Source of the DNA: Flavobacteriia bacterium
GTDB taxonomy: Bacteria > Bacteroidota > Bacteroidia > Flavobacteriales_D > Crocinitomicaceae
Length of the DNA stretch: 64,000 nucleotides
Assembly (NCBI GenBank): GCA_947450325.1
Contig: CANFUT010000022.1
Coordinates: 1 to 64,000, forward strand
Reading direction: 5' to 3'
Numbering within the stretch: the stretch's first letter is position 1; every line of letters begins with the position of its first letter. The translations under genes were made by a program, and so were the position numbers. This document shows positions 1-7,524 of the stretch, in pieces. The notes below the pieces were generated by a model. It ran no database searches, was not told where the DNA came from, and worked only from the letters and a program-made list of their open reading frames with translations.

Positions 1-1
1 A

Positions 2-112
2 AACGCTTCGGCGGAATCATTTAATGCAAAAATAAAAGCTTTCAGAGCTCAATTTAGAGGAGTCAGAAATGTTGGATTCTTTTTATTTAGATTAACCCAA
101 ATTTATGCTTGA
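2..112 (+). mobile_element. 3' end of an ISAon1/ISL3-like transposase gene (cut by window edge)
   Basis: An open frame enters from the left edge and ends at TGA 110-112. Its 36 residues include NASAESFNAKIKAFRAQF followed by RGVRNV and FFLFRLTQIYA. This is the typical C-terminus of DDE transposases of the ISAon1/ISL3 type in Bacteroidota, where AESFNAKIKAFR follows the last catalytic Glu region. The rest of the gene lies outside the window, so I cannot tell whether the element is intact. A short dyad, TCTGTG-N5-CACAGA, at 115-131 just after the stop could belong to the element's end; this is inference. Confidence 0.72.
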
Positions 113-187
113 TTTTCTGTGAAGTCCACAGAATTTTGACATGATCCTGCATTTTTAGAATTGTAAAGGTTTCTAAAAACAAAAAAA

Positions 188-210
188 GCACTTACATGAG
201 ATGTAAGTGC
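188..210 (-). terminator. Rho-independent terminator of tRNA-Asn
   Basis: A perfect 10-bp stem (188-197 with 201-210) has a 3-nt loop. Read on the minus strand it is followed by seven T, then GTTTTT. It lies 11 nt past the tRNA 3' end, so it most likely ends the tRNA transcript. Confidence 0.85.
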
Positions 211-221
211 TTGAATTTTTG

Positions 222-295
222 CGCTCTCTCTTGGGCTCGAACCAAGGACCCTCTGATTAACAGTCAGATGCTCTAACCAACTGAGCTAAGAAAGC
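222..295 (-). tRNA. tRNA-Asn (anticodon GTT)
   Basis: The minus strand folds into a standard cloverleaf. The acceptor stem GCTTTCT pairs with AGAGAGC with one G-T wobble. The D-arm is TAGCTCAGTTGGTTAGAGCA. The anticodon loop CTGTTAA gives GTT, and the T-arm contains GGTTCGAGCC. The discriminator base is G, and CCA is not encoded. The tRNA decodes AAC/AAT. It is followed directly by its own terminator. Confidence 0.95.
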
Positions 296-417
296 GTTTA
301 CAACCCAATTTTGAATTGCGAGTGCAAATATATACAAAGATTTTTAAATGGAATCAAAATACCTACAAAAAATCAGATTTTTTCTCGATGGAACATTAAA
401 TAATTGTAAATCAACAA

Positions 418-876
418 TTAAAAATCATCTTCATCCAATGTGAAATCGTCTAAAGAACTTTCTAAACAGTCTGCATCGTCGTCGCAATCGTTGTTATCGC
501 TGTCAACTAAGTCTTCCAACAGAATATCGTCACATTTCGCAGGACGCAAAATATTTGTTTTTGAAACGTTTAATCTGATTTCGGTGCGTAAAAAACCATC
601 TTCTTGGTTGTACGCTTTCGCAAATGGACTTCCAATTAATTCAACCAGTGCACCTTTTTTCAAAAAATCCAATATGCGTAAATTTGCGCCATCTTTTTTC
701 CAGATTGTACAATTTACCCAAGTAGTTTTGGTTTTAGATTCACCTGTCCGTTTATCGCGCCAATTTTTGTTGTGAGCAACAGGAAAATTGATTGCGACAA
801 CGCCGCGTTCCATGTTCTTTACTGTTGCGTCTTTTCCAATGTTACCTATTAATCTTGTTTCGAATACCGTAGCCAT
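418..876 (-). CDS. Single-stranded DNA-binding protein (SSB family)
   Basis: The 152-residue protein has an SSB-type OB fold at residues 3-112: RLIGNIGKDATVK, then VAINFPVAHNKNW, then TTWVNCTIWKKDGANL, with LKKGALVELIGSPFAKAY. SSB proteins coat single-stranded DNA and recruit replication and repair partners. After residue 113 comes a strongly acidic tail ending LDEDDF, which matches the protein-binding acidic tip of SSBs but lacks the usual DDIPF. I start it at the ATG at 876 (MATVFETRL). The frame could extend to 936, but the extra residues do not look like SSB. It stands alone. Because the tail differs, it may be a secondary SSB paralogue rather than the main genome SSB. Confidence 0.88.
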   Translation of the reverse strand: MATVFETRLIGNIGKDATVKNMERGVVAINFPVAHNKNWRDKRTGESKTKTTWVNCTIWKKDGANLRILDFLKKGALVELIGSPFAKAYNQEDGFLRTEIRLNVSKTNILRPAKCDDILLEDLVDSDNNDCDDDADCLESSLDDFTLDEDDF

Positions 877-1042
877 GTTCGTGTATTTTTCATGAAAATT
901 AACAAACAATACGGAAAACACAAAATAATGTTCCAATTAATCCTTTAATTGAAATGAATCTAATTAATAAAAAACCAATTCTCTAGCAAATCCAAGCGTA
1001 ATGATGACATTATAGATATTTCGTTCATTTTCAAAAATCTAG

Positions 1043-1050
1043 TATATTTG
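1043..1050 (+). promoter_or_regulatory. Candidate Bacteroidota -7 element for the first GT2 gene
   Basis: TATATTTG matches the TAnnTTTG consensus of the Bacteroidota primary sigma factor. It lies 53 nt before the ATG at 1104. No good TTG -33 element is seen at the right distance, so the call rests on the -7 box only. Confidence 0.4.
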
Positions 1051-1103
1051 CAGGAAATCAACTGTAAAAACCTTACATTTATTTTTGACAATTGATTATT
1101 TGC

Positions 1104-1865
1104 ATGAAAAAACTTTCCATATTAATTCCTGTTTTTAACGAAAGTAAAACCATTTATGATGTTTTACAAAAAGTCAACGGAGTCGTTTTAATTCGAGGAA
1201 TTGAAAAGGAAATAATCGTTGTAAATGACCAATCTACAGATTCAAGCATTCAAGAGATTGAACGATACATACAAGATTTCCCCAAACATCCTATTCAGCT
1301 CATCAGCCACGAAATAAATCAAGGAAAAGGCGCCACTTTGCGAACGGGAATTGGTTATGCTACGGGAGATTACACGATCATTCAAGACGCTGATTTAGAA
1401 TTAGACCCGAATGATTTCAACGATATTTTGATGCCAGTTTTAGAACAAGCAGCAAATATCGTTTACGGAAGTAGATTTCTTAAAAAGAAAAAAGAAGGCA
1501 CTTTTTTTAGTGTTTTGGCAAATGGTTTTTTGACGCTGTTAAGCAATGTTGTATTCAGAACCAAAATTACCGACATGGAAACTTGCTATAAGTTGATTCC
1601 AACGCATATTTTTCAATCTTTAAATTTGGTTGAAAATCGATTTGGATTTGAACCTGAAATCACCGCAAAATTGGCTAAAATCAGATATTTGAAATGGGCA
1701 GAAGTTCCGATTACCTATAACCCTAGAACAAATGTGCAAGGGAAAAAAATTGGTTGGAAAGATGGATTTCGCGCGATGTTTTGTATAATCCGCTATGGCT
1801 GGTTTTGGAATGCAAAGAAATCATTTAAAGACAGTTCAGCGTTTATTTATCTTGATAAAGATTGA
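1104..1865 (+). CDS. GT2 glycosyltransferase, polyprenyl-phosphate-sugar synthase type
   Basis: The protein has 253 residues. The N-terminus KLSILIPVFNES and the following IIVVNDQSTD form the nucleotide-sugar fold of GT2. QGKGATLRTGIGYATGD and the DADLE metal-binding motif match the dolichol-phosphate-mannose synthase (DPM1/Ppm) group. Such enzymes move a sugar from NDP-sugar to a polyprenyl phosphate on the cytoplasmic face of the membrane. No C-terminal membrane segments are present. I use ATG 1104; the TTG 12 nt upstream is in frame but is not needed. The gene converges on a GT-C membrane protein at 2223-3977, a likely user of its product. The gene at 41049-41768 is a close paralogue (shared ENRFG.EPEITAKLA and GKKIGWKDGFRA). 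Confidence 0.88.
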   Translation: MKKLSILIPVFNESKTIYDVLQKVNGVVLIRGIEKEIIVVNDQSTDSSIQEIERYIQDFPKHPIQLISHEINQGKGATLRTGIGYATGDYTIIQDADLELDPNDFNDILMPVLEQAANIVYGSRFLKKKKEGTFFSVLANGFLTLLSNVVFRTKITDMETCYKLIPTHIFQSLNLVENRFGFEPEITAKLAKIRYLKWAEVPITYNPRTNVQGKKIGWKDGFRAMFCIIRYGWFWNAKKSFKDSSAFIYLDKD

Positions 1866-2222
1866 TTTTAAATAATTATCGTCCGACTTAAATTTTTTGT
1901 TCCTTTTGCTTGATCAAAACGAACCCAAAAATCAAGGCTGAGTCATCAAGTTAAAGCGCAAATTTTCGCACGGAAAAAATTATCGCTTCGAGCGCTTTAT
2001 TTTAAAAACTTCTGAAAACGTGATTTTGTCGGTGATCTACTCCATTGTCACTGCGTAGCTTACTCCAAAAGTCTACTTTTTCAGTTCGCCTTTAAACCGA
2101 GCAGCAGCCACGTTAGTGAAACCTTTCTTCCAAGGCCATAATTCAAAACTATTAATTTTCGCAACTACAAATTTAATTCAACATAAACAATTTGATTTAA
2201 TACAATTTATAAAATGATTTTT
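1866..2222. other. Gene-free convergent gap, possible dispersed repeat
   Basis: No open frame of useful length exists on either strand. The middle part (about 1900-2145) has higher GC than other gaps here. It contains an 8-bp inverted repeat TAAAGCGC/GCGCTTTA around 1953-2005. From memory, similar stretches such as CTTTTGCTTGATCAAAACGA recur between genes in Flavobacteriales genomes. I see only this copy in the window, so repeat status is inference. Confidence 0.35.
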
Positions 2223-3977
2223 CTATCGAACAACGTTGATTTTAAATTGCACATTTTTCAACATGAAATGCTTTTTACCACTATTGAAAATGTAAATTCT
2301 AATCACATCATATTGTTGCAAACAGTCAATATCTGAAGATTCTTCAAACACAAATTTTGTCCAATGATTCTTGGCCTCAAATCGGTCGTTATACAAAGGA
2401 ATTGCCTGATAATGTCTTAATTTTTCATCCTTGGAATGGGCGTCAATTACTAAAAATACATCTGACCAATCAGCTTCAAAATTTTTCTTTTCAATGTCTA
2501 CAGTAACGTAAAAACGCTTGTTTTTTCTATCCACTGGAAAATTAAAATCAACTGTATTTATGTACAAATCTGTTGGCTTCACTTCTATTTCAGCGAAATT
2601 TGAATTCAAATTAATCTCTTCTACTTTCTTGCCAAAAGGCGCGCAAGCCAAAGTGAAATTCCATCGATCATGATTTTTTTTGTCCCAAATATTTAAACTT
2701 TCAAGGTAATTCTGCTTCGTAAATCGCTGGTTGACAAAAATCCCTGTTAAAGAAGCATACAGTCGATTCGTTCCGATGAGCGCGAAAAGAACAAAACTTA
2801 ACGCGACCCATTTTTTCCAATGCTTTAGCAACTCAAAAATCGGCAAAATCAGAAAAACCCCATGTTCAGTATAAGGTCTTGCACCAAAGGAAGATTCATA
2901 GTCCCAGCACCACCAAGATGAAATTACATAGACACTGATTCCGAAATAGCAGAAAAACCAAAACGCTTTGAAACGATTTTGAAAAAACAATAAAATCAAT
3001 CCTAAAATGGTCAGCAGAAATATCGGTGAATGCAAAAACAAGCCAATTCTAAAACTAAAAAGTGATTGAAAAATCATGGCTTTTCCGAAGTTGAATCCTT
3101 CGCCGTTATAAGCACCAATAATCCAATTCCCCGTTTGCAATTTCCAAGAAAAAAACAAAATACTGATGAATGAAAGAAAAGCAAATGCGGCGAAAATCAA
3201 CCATTTCCCTTTAAATTGAAACAGTTTTGTGAAAAAAAGTTTGGTTTCCTCCCATGACCCAAGTAAGAAAGGTACAATCAAAACGACTAAAATATTTGTC
3301 GGTCGAATCAACGCAATTGCACCTAAAGTCAACCCTAAAAATACCATCCATTTGAATGAAAATTGTGCTTGCAATTTCAAAATCAACCAAGCAAAAAGTG
3401 CAAAAAGAAAGAATGAATAGCCGTGAGAAATACTCGGCGTGTGAATCGAATAAAAAAGCAAAGGTGTTGCCAAGTAATAAAGTGGCACTAACCATTGAAT
3501 AATTGCGGTTGATTCTGGAAATAAACGTTTTAATACTTGATTGAAAAAGAAAATTCCAGCTAAAGTATAAAACAAACTTCCAAGGTAAAATCCGATGATA
3601 AAAATGTCAGAATAGCCATCCACAGGCTGACCAAAAATCCAAGACAGCAAACATGATAAAAGAAAAAATGGCGTTTGTAAAACAGAAATTCCAGGAAAAC
3701 ACTTGTTGTATTTATTTCCTTGTTTATCAAAAATCAAGTAATGTTGTTGAAGTTCCAGTTTTCGAACATTTCGCTCGACTTCAGCTGTTTTTTCAAAATG
3801 TTTTTCGTGATAAATGAAAAGCGCAGGCAAATATGCATAATAACCACTTCCATCTGAACTGATTACGTTGGACAATCCATTTTTACGCTGAAGATATAAA
3901 ATACTAAAAACACAAACCAACAACAGAAATAACCATTGCACCTTGCTTTGAGATTGAAGTTTGTTAAATATTTTCAT
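2223..3977 (-). CDS. Polytopic GT-C type membrane glycosyltransferase (putative)
   Basis: The protein has 584 residues with about 11-12 hydrophobic segments from residue 14 to about 400, then a soluble C-terminal domain of about 170 residues. The first periplasmic loop carries SSDGSGYYAYLP. An acidic residue in that loop is typical of GT-C enzymes, which transfer a sugar from a polyprenyl-phosphate donor at the outer face of the inner membrane. The acceptor is unknown. The same layout and loop (EADGRGYYEFLP) occur in the 575-residue protein at 41820-43547. Each protein lies next to a DPM1-like GT2, which supports a donor-synthase/transferase partnership. Family membership is inferred from layout and context; I recognise no exact family. 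Confidence 0.75.
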   Translation of the reverse strand: MKIFNKLQSQSKVQWLFLLLVCVFSILYLQRKNGLSNVISSDGSGYYAYLPALFIYHEKHFEKTAEVERNVRKLELQQHYLIFDKQGNKYNKCFPGISVLQTPFFLLSCLLSWIFGQPVDGYSDIFIIGFYLGSLFYTLAGIFFFNQVLKRLFPESTAIIQWLVPLYYLATPLLFYSIHTPSISHGYSFFLFALFAWLILKLQAQFSFKWMVFLGLTLGAIALIRPTNILVVLIVPFLLGSWEETKLFFTKLFQFKGKWLIFAAFAFLSFISILFFSWKLQTGNWIIGAYNGEGFNFGKAMIFQSLFSFRIGLFLHSPIFLLTILGLILLFFQNRFKAFWFFCYFGISVYVISSWWCWDYESSFGARPYTEHGVFLILPIFELLKHWKKWVALSFVLFALIGTNRLYASLTGIFVNQRFTKQNYLESLNIWDKKNHDRWNFTLACAPFGKKVEEINLNSNFAEIEVKPTDLYINTVDFNFPVDRKNKRFYVTVDIEKKNFEADWSDVFLVIDAHSKDEKLRHYQAIPLYNDRFEAKNHWTKFVFEESSDIDCLQQYDVIRIYIFNSGKKHFMLKNVQFKINVVR

Positions 3978-4009
3978 TGAAAATGAATAAACTGCTCAAA
4001 TGTAAGTTT

Positions 4010-4942
4010 TTATTTCTCAATGATTATGGCATCAGGAAAACCTTTCACTTTGACTTTTTCTAATACCGTTTTCGCCTCACTTTTCGAAGCAAATGAACCA
4101 ATGATATAACGGTATTTATATGCACTTGTTGTATTTAATTTTTCTCTGGTCACTTTTTCACCAGTTCGTTTGAAAGATTCATGATCGGTGTCAATCCATT
4201 CTTTGGAAGAAGTAATTTGAACGTAAAAAGTTCCCGACTTGGAAGCTACATCATTGTTTTTTACTTTGGATTTTGTTTCTTGTTTGGTGAAAGCAATTTT
4301 AGGAAATTCTTTTTTTAAATGCGTCCTAATTCCTCTGAAAAGTGCCGATGCGATGATGTCTTGTCCTTCGGTGGTATTCAAGTAATTGGCTTCTTTGGTA
4401 TTGGTTAAAAAACCACATTCCACCAAAACACTCGTCATTTTAGTGTATTTCAACACTTGTAAAGTATGCTCTCTGTCTCCATTGTCTTTTACACCGCGAG
4501 AAGATCTACCTGCTTTGCCAGAGAATTCTTTTTCGATGCATTTTGCTAAAGCGACGGATTTTTTTGAATCGAATGTATGCACATGACATTCAGTTCCGTG
4601 GGTTTTCGATTTTTCGCTAGCGTTGCAATGAATGCTAATAAAAAAATCTACGTCTGCGTTATTTGCTTTTTCAACCCTTGCATCCAAACTCACAAAATCA
4701 TCAGTCGTTCGGGTGTAAGTTACATCAACATTTTCAAGGTTATTGGTTAGGTAATTTCCTACTTTTTTGGCAATAATCAAATTCAACTCTTTCTCTTGCA
4801 AATGCGCACTATTGGCGGATAAATGTCCTGGATCGCTGCCACCGTGACCTGCATCAATCAAAACTGAAATTCTCTTTTTTTGAGCGTTAACTGTTACTGG
4901 AAAAACCAACAACAATAAAAGTAAAATTCGAACTAACTGCAT
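4010..4942 (-). CDS. N-acetylmuramoyl-L-alanine amidase (Amidase_3), secreted
   Basis: The enzyme cleaves the amide bond between MurNAc and the stem peptide in the periplasm, typically during cell separation. A signal peptide (residues 1-20, ending VNA|QKK) is followed by the Amidase_3 domain at about 25-212. Zinc ligands are visible as H33 (DAGHGG), E50 (LQEKEL) and H105 (SIHCNA), with catalytic E175 (VECGFLTN). Residues about 235-310 form a second domain that looks like a SPOR or SPOR-like fold (TFYVQITSS and YRYIIGSFASKSEAKTVLEKVK), which may bind denuded glycan at the septum. The length of 310 is normal. A -7 box lies so close to the ATG that the mRNA may be leaderless. Confidence 0.92.
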   Translation of the reverse strand: MQLVRILLLLLLVFPVTVNAQKKRISVLIDAGHGGSDPGHLSANSAHLQEKELNLIIAKKVGNYLTNNLENVDVTYTRTTDDFVSLDARVEKANNADVDFFISIHCNASEKSKTHGTECHVHTFDSKKSVALAKCIEKEFSGKAGRSSRGVKDNGDREHTLQVLKYTKMTSVLVECGFLTNTKEANYLNTTEGQDIIASALFRGIRTHLKKEFPKIAFTKQETKSKVKNNDVASKSGTFYVQITSSKEWIDTDHESFKRTGEKVTREKLNTTSAYKYRYIIGSFASKSEAKTVLEKVKVKGFPDAIIIEK

Positions 4943-4946
4943 TTTA

Positions 4947-4954
4947 CAAAATTA
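4947..4954 (-). promoter_or_regulatory. Candidate -7 element of the amidase gene
   Basis: The minus strand reads TAATTTTG, a match to TAnnTTTG. It ends only 4 nt before the amidase ATG (4942), which would put transcription start at or near the start codon. No clear TTG lies at 17-20 nt upstream, so support is partial. Confidence 0.35.
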
Positions 4955-5031
4955 ATACATCAATTTTTTGATTTACTTTGCAATACAAAAGGTTTCGAAA
5001 CAAACATTGTTGAAATCTCAAACGTTTTTGA

Positions 5032-6096
5032 ATGACAATGAAGGTTGCGCTGATAGAATTAGGTGGTTCACACGAAGAATGTATGTTGACACAAATGATT
5101 GCATTGAAATCAATAAACGCTTCTATTACATTGATTTGCACACCAGAAATCAAAGCAAGAAATCCTCATTTCGAAAAATATGTAGATGCGATTTTAGTGG
5201 TAGATTTCACCAAAAAAGCTTGGGAGGATTTCAAATTAATACTGGGAATCAACCAATTCCTCAAAAACAATGATTTTCAAAAAGCCGTGTTAAATACCGC
5301 GCAGGGTGGGCAAATACGCAACTTGTGTTTGACAGCGCCAAAATCGGTAGAATTTATTGGAATCATTCACACGATTCGCAAGTTTCAAGGGAGTTTTACG
5401 CAGAAAATAATTCACCGTAAAATCAGGAAATATTTGCTTCTCAGTGATTTTTTACTGGATAAAATTACGATTCCAAAAAAGTTGAAGGTAGAGAGTTTTT
5501 ATCCCTTGGATTATCCTGAATTTGATTTGAAAATTACCAAAACACCTTCAGAAACTTGGATTACCATTGTGGGAGGAGTTGAAAACAGACGCAAAGATTT
5601 GACTGGGTTTCTATCGATGTTGGAAAATACAAATGATGAAAAGGTCAAATTTATTTTCTTAGGAAAAAGCGACGAAAACAAAGAAGAAGTCGTGAATTTC
5701 AAAGCGCAAATTCAAGCAATCAATAAATCAAATCACGTGCTTATGTTCCACGATTTTATTGCACCTGATTTATTCAATGCTTACCTTAAAGAATCTGATT
5801 TTCTTTGTCCTTTGATTCACCCAGAAACGCAAAGCGCAGAGCAATATATTTCCAATCAAATTTCTGGTGCTTTTAATTTAGCGTACAGTTATCAAATTCC
5901 GTTGTTGATTCACGAAAACTACAGCGATATTGAAGATTTACTAAACAGTAGCGTATTTTATAATCTCACAAACTTTGATTCCATTTTACCAAATGCAATA
6001 CTTACTCGAGGAGCAATTTCAACAAAAATTGCGACAATTGAAAAATGGAAAAAGGAATTTCAACAAAAGAAATTTGTAGAATTTATTTCAAAATAG
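5032..6096 (+). CDS. GT-B type glycosyltransferase (GT4-like)
   Basis: The protein has 354 residues. It begins VALIELGGSHEECMLTQM with a Rossmann-like N-half. The C-half starts at about residue 183 (ITIVGGVENRRKDLTGFLSML) and includes VKFIFLGKSD, then VLMFHDFIAPDLFNAYLKESDFLCPLIHPE. This is the order seen in GT4-like GT-B enzymes, with the usual late E-x7-E site replaced by looser sequence. The donor and acceptor cannot be told. No signal peptide or membrane segment is seen, so it is probably cytosolic. Two ATGs (5032 and 5038) are possible starts. It diverges from the amidase gene and converges on the T9SS esterase, with a shared terminator between. Confidence 0.75.
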   Translation: MTMKVALIELGGSHEECMLTQMIALKSINASITLICTPEIKARNPHFEKYVDAILVVDFTKKAWEDFKLILGINQFLKNNDFQKAVLNTAQGGQIRNLCLTAPKSVEFIGIIHTIRKFQGSFTQKIIHRKIRKYLLLSDFLLDKITIPKKLKVESFYPLDYPEFDLKITKTPSETWITIVGGVENRRKDLTGFLSMLENTNDEKVKFIFLGKSDENKEEVVNFKAQIQAINKSNHVLMFHDFIAPDLFNAYLKESDFLCPLIHPETQSAEQYISNQISGAFNLAYSYQIPLLIHENYSDIEDLLNSSVFYNLTNFDSILPNAILTRGAISTKIATIEKWKKEFQQKKFVEFISK

Positions 6097-6128
6097 ATTC
6101 CATATCTTATTGACTTTAATGCATAAAA

Positions 6129-6154
6129 AAAGCCTCCTTTTTCAAGGAGGCTTT
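6129..6154. terminator. Bidirectional terminator between convergent genes
   Basis: An 11-bp stem (6129-6139 with 6144-6154) has a 4-nt loop. A T-run follows on the minus strand and CTTTCATTT follows on the plus strand. It can serve both the GT-B gene and the esterase operon. Confidence 0.85.
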
Positions 6155-6174
6155 CATTTGAAAATTGGTTCAGA

Positions 6175-7500
6175 CTAGTAGAACATTACATGTTGAATAC
6201 TAACTTGACCTAAATTATTTGAAACTTTCAAAATGTAGTTTCCTGCATTTAAATTTCCTTTTTCAATAGTGTATGCTGCATTCGAAGTTTGAATTGATTT
6301 CATCACTCTTCCTGACAAATCCAACAATTGAACTGTATGCGTTTCATTAGCATCAGCAAAAACAATTGTCATGTAATTATCTGCTGGATTTGGATAAACT
6401 GAGTGAGTCAATTCATTGGTAACCTCATCAATTCCTGCCTCAGTACAAAATACTGATGGAACGTTTGCTGTACATCCTGTGTATGGATACAAAGTTGCTG
6501 TTTCAGCTGGTGCATTCGCTGCTTGAAGTGGTGTTTCAGTACATCCTAAACGTCCAACTAAATAGTCACGAACAAAATTAACTGTTGTGTCCATGTAAGC
6601 TAATTCTGTTGCACCTGTTCCTGCATAAGGAACGTGCGGCGCACCTAACCATGTGTAGAAATTACTTTGGATACCAAGGGCTTGCGCTTGTTCGTGAACC
6701 ATTCTACTTCCATCCAAATAAATCAAAGGAATACCAGGATTTACAATTCCACGGTTGTATAATACTGTTGCATCTGCTGTTCCGTGCATAGAACAAACTG
6801 GTAAATCACCAGTTTCCAACCATCCGTAGATTGCCAAAGCACCACACAAATTGATTACTCCATTTACTTTCGTTGAATAGCAAGGATTTCCACTGTTACC
6901 TTCAATTCCTCCTAAAGCGTCAACAGTTGCTGGAGTCAAATAAGCATTCAATTCACAAGTTTTATCCAAGTAAGCTGTGTGCAAAGCTGTAATCGCTCCT
7001 GCAGAACTTCCACCGATGTAAATATTGTTCGTGTCAATTTTGTACAAATTTGTTCCTTCTTTGCTGTCTTTGTAGAAGAAACGAATTGAAGCTTTCATGT
7101 CTTGAACCGCTCTTGCTACCGCTTTCACAGCGTTTACAGAATCAAATGGGAAAAATCCTAAACGATAGTTGATTGACGCACAAGCATATCCTTTTTTTGC
7201 GAAATGATCACACAAACTAGATACATCAACATCAGTACTTGAACCACCGATAAAACTTCCACCGTGAGCAAAAATAATCAATGGACGCGCTGTTTCTGTA
7301 TCGCCTGTTGGTTCGTAAAAATCAAGTGTCAAGACTTGGTTTGTTCCTGTATAAGTAGCATTTGCACCATAGGCAATTCCACTCGTAGTAGTAACATTTG
7401 TAAACACGTCTGATGCGTATCTACCATTGTTACATTGTGCAAACGACGAAGCTGAAAATAAGCTCATCGCAGCAAGTAAAGCAAAGTTGAATTTTCTCAT
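6175..7500 (-). CDS. Secreted alpha/beta-hydrolase esterase with T9SS sorting domain
   Basis: The protein has 441 residues. A signal peptide (1-21, ASSFAQ) is followed by a carboxylesterase domain. The oxyanion motif is HGGS at 79-82 and the nucleophile elbow is GSSAG with S166. Likely partners are D243 (HGTADAT) and H289 (GAPHVPY). From about residue 370 it has a type A T9SS sorting domain (VYPNPADNYMTI, then LLDLSGRVMKS and LNAGNYILKVSN), so it should be exported through the outer membrane and released or surface-anchored. It is the last gene of an operon behind a FadL-type porin and an SGNH lipoprotein. I use ATG 7500 because it gives a clean signal peptide and a 24-nt gap to the previous gene. 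The substrate is unknown. Confidence 0.9.
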   Translation of the reverse strand: MRKFNFALLAAMSLFSASSFAQCNNGRYASDVFTNVTTTSGIAYGANATYTGTNQVLTLDFYEPTGDTETARPLIIFAHGGSFIGGSSTDVDVSSLCDHFAKKGYACASINYRLGFFPFDSVNAVKAVARAVQDMKASIRFFYKDSKEGTNLYKIDTNNIYIGGSSAGAITALHTAYLDKTCELNAYLTPATVDALGGIEGNSGNPCYSTKVNGVINLCGALAIYGWLETGDLPVCSMHGTADATVLYNRGIVNPGIPLIYLDGSRMVHEQAQALGIQSNFYTWLGAPHVPYAGTGATELAYMDTTVNFVRDYLVGRLGCTETPLQAANAPAETATLYPYTGCTANVPSVFCTEAGIDEVTNELTHSVYPNPADNYMTIVFADANETHTVQLLDLSGRVMKSIQTSNAAYTIEKGNLNAGNYILKVSNNLGQVSIQHVMFY

Positions 7501-7524
7501 AATTCTAAATTTAAAAATAAACAT

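Noticed and set aside
418-936. Longer N-terminus of the SSB-like gene from 936
   Set aside because: The extra 20 residues (MEHYFVFSVLFV and so on) are hydrophobic and unlike SSB starts; ATG 876 gives the normal family N-terminus.
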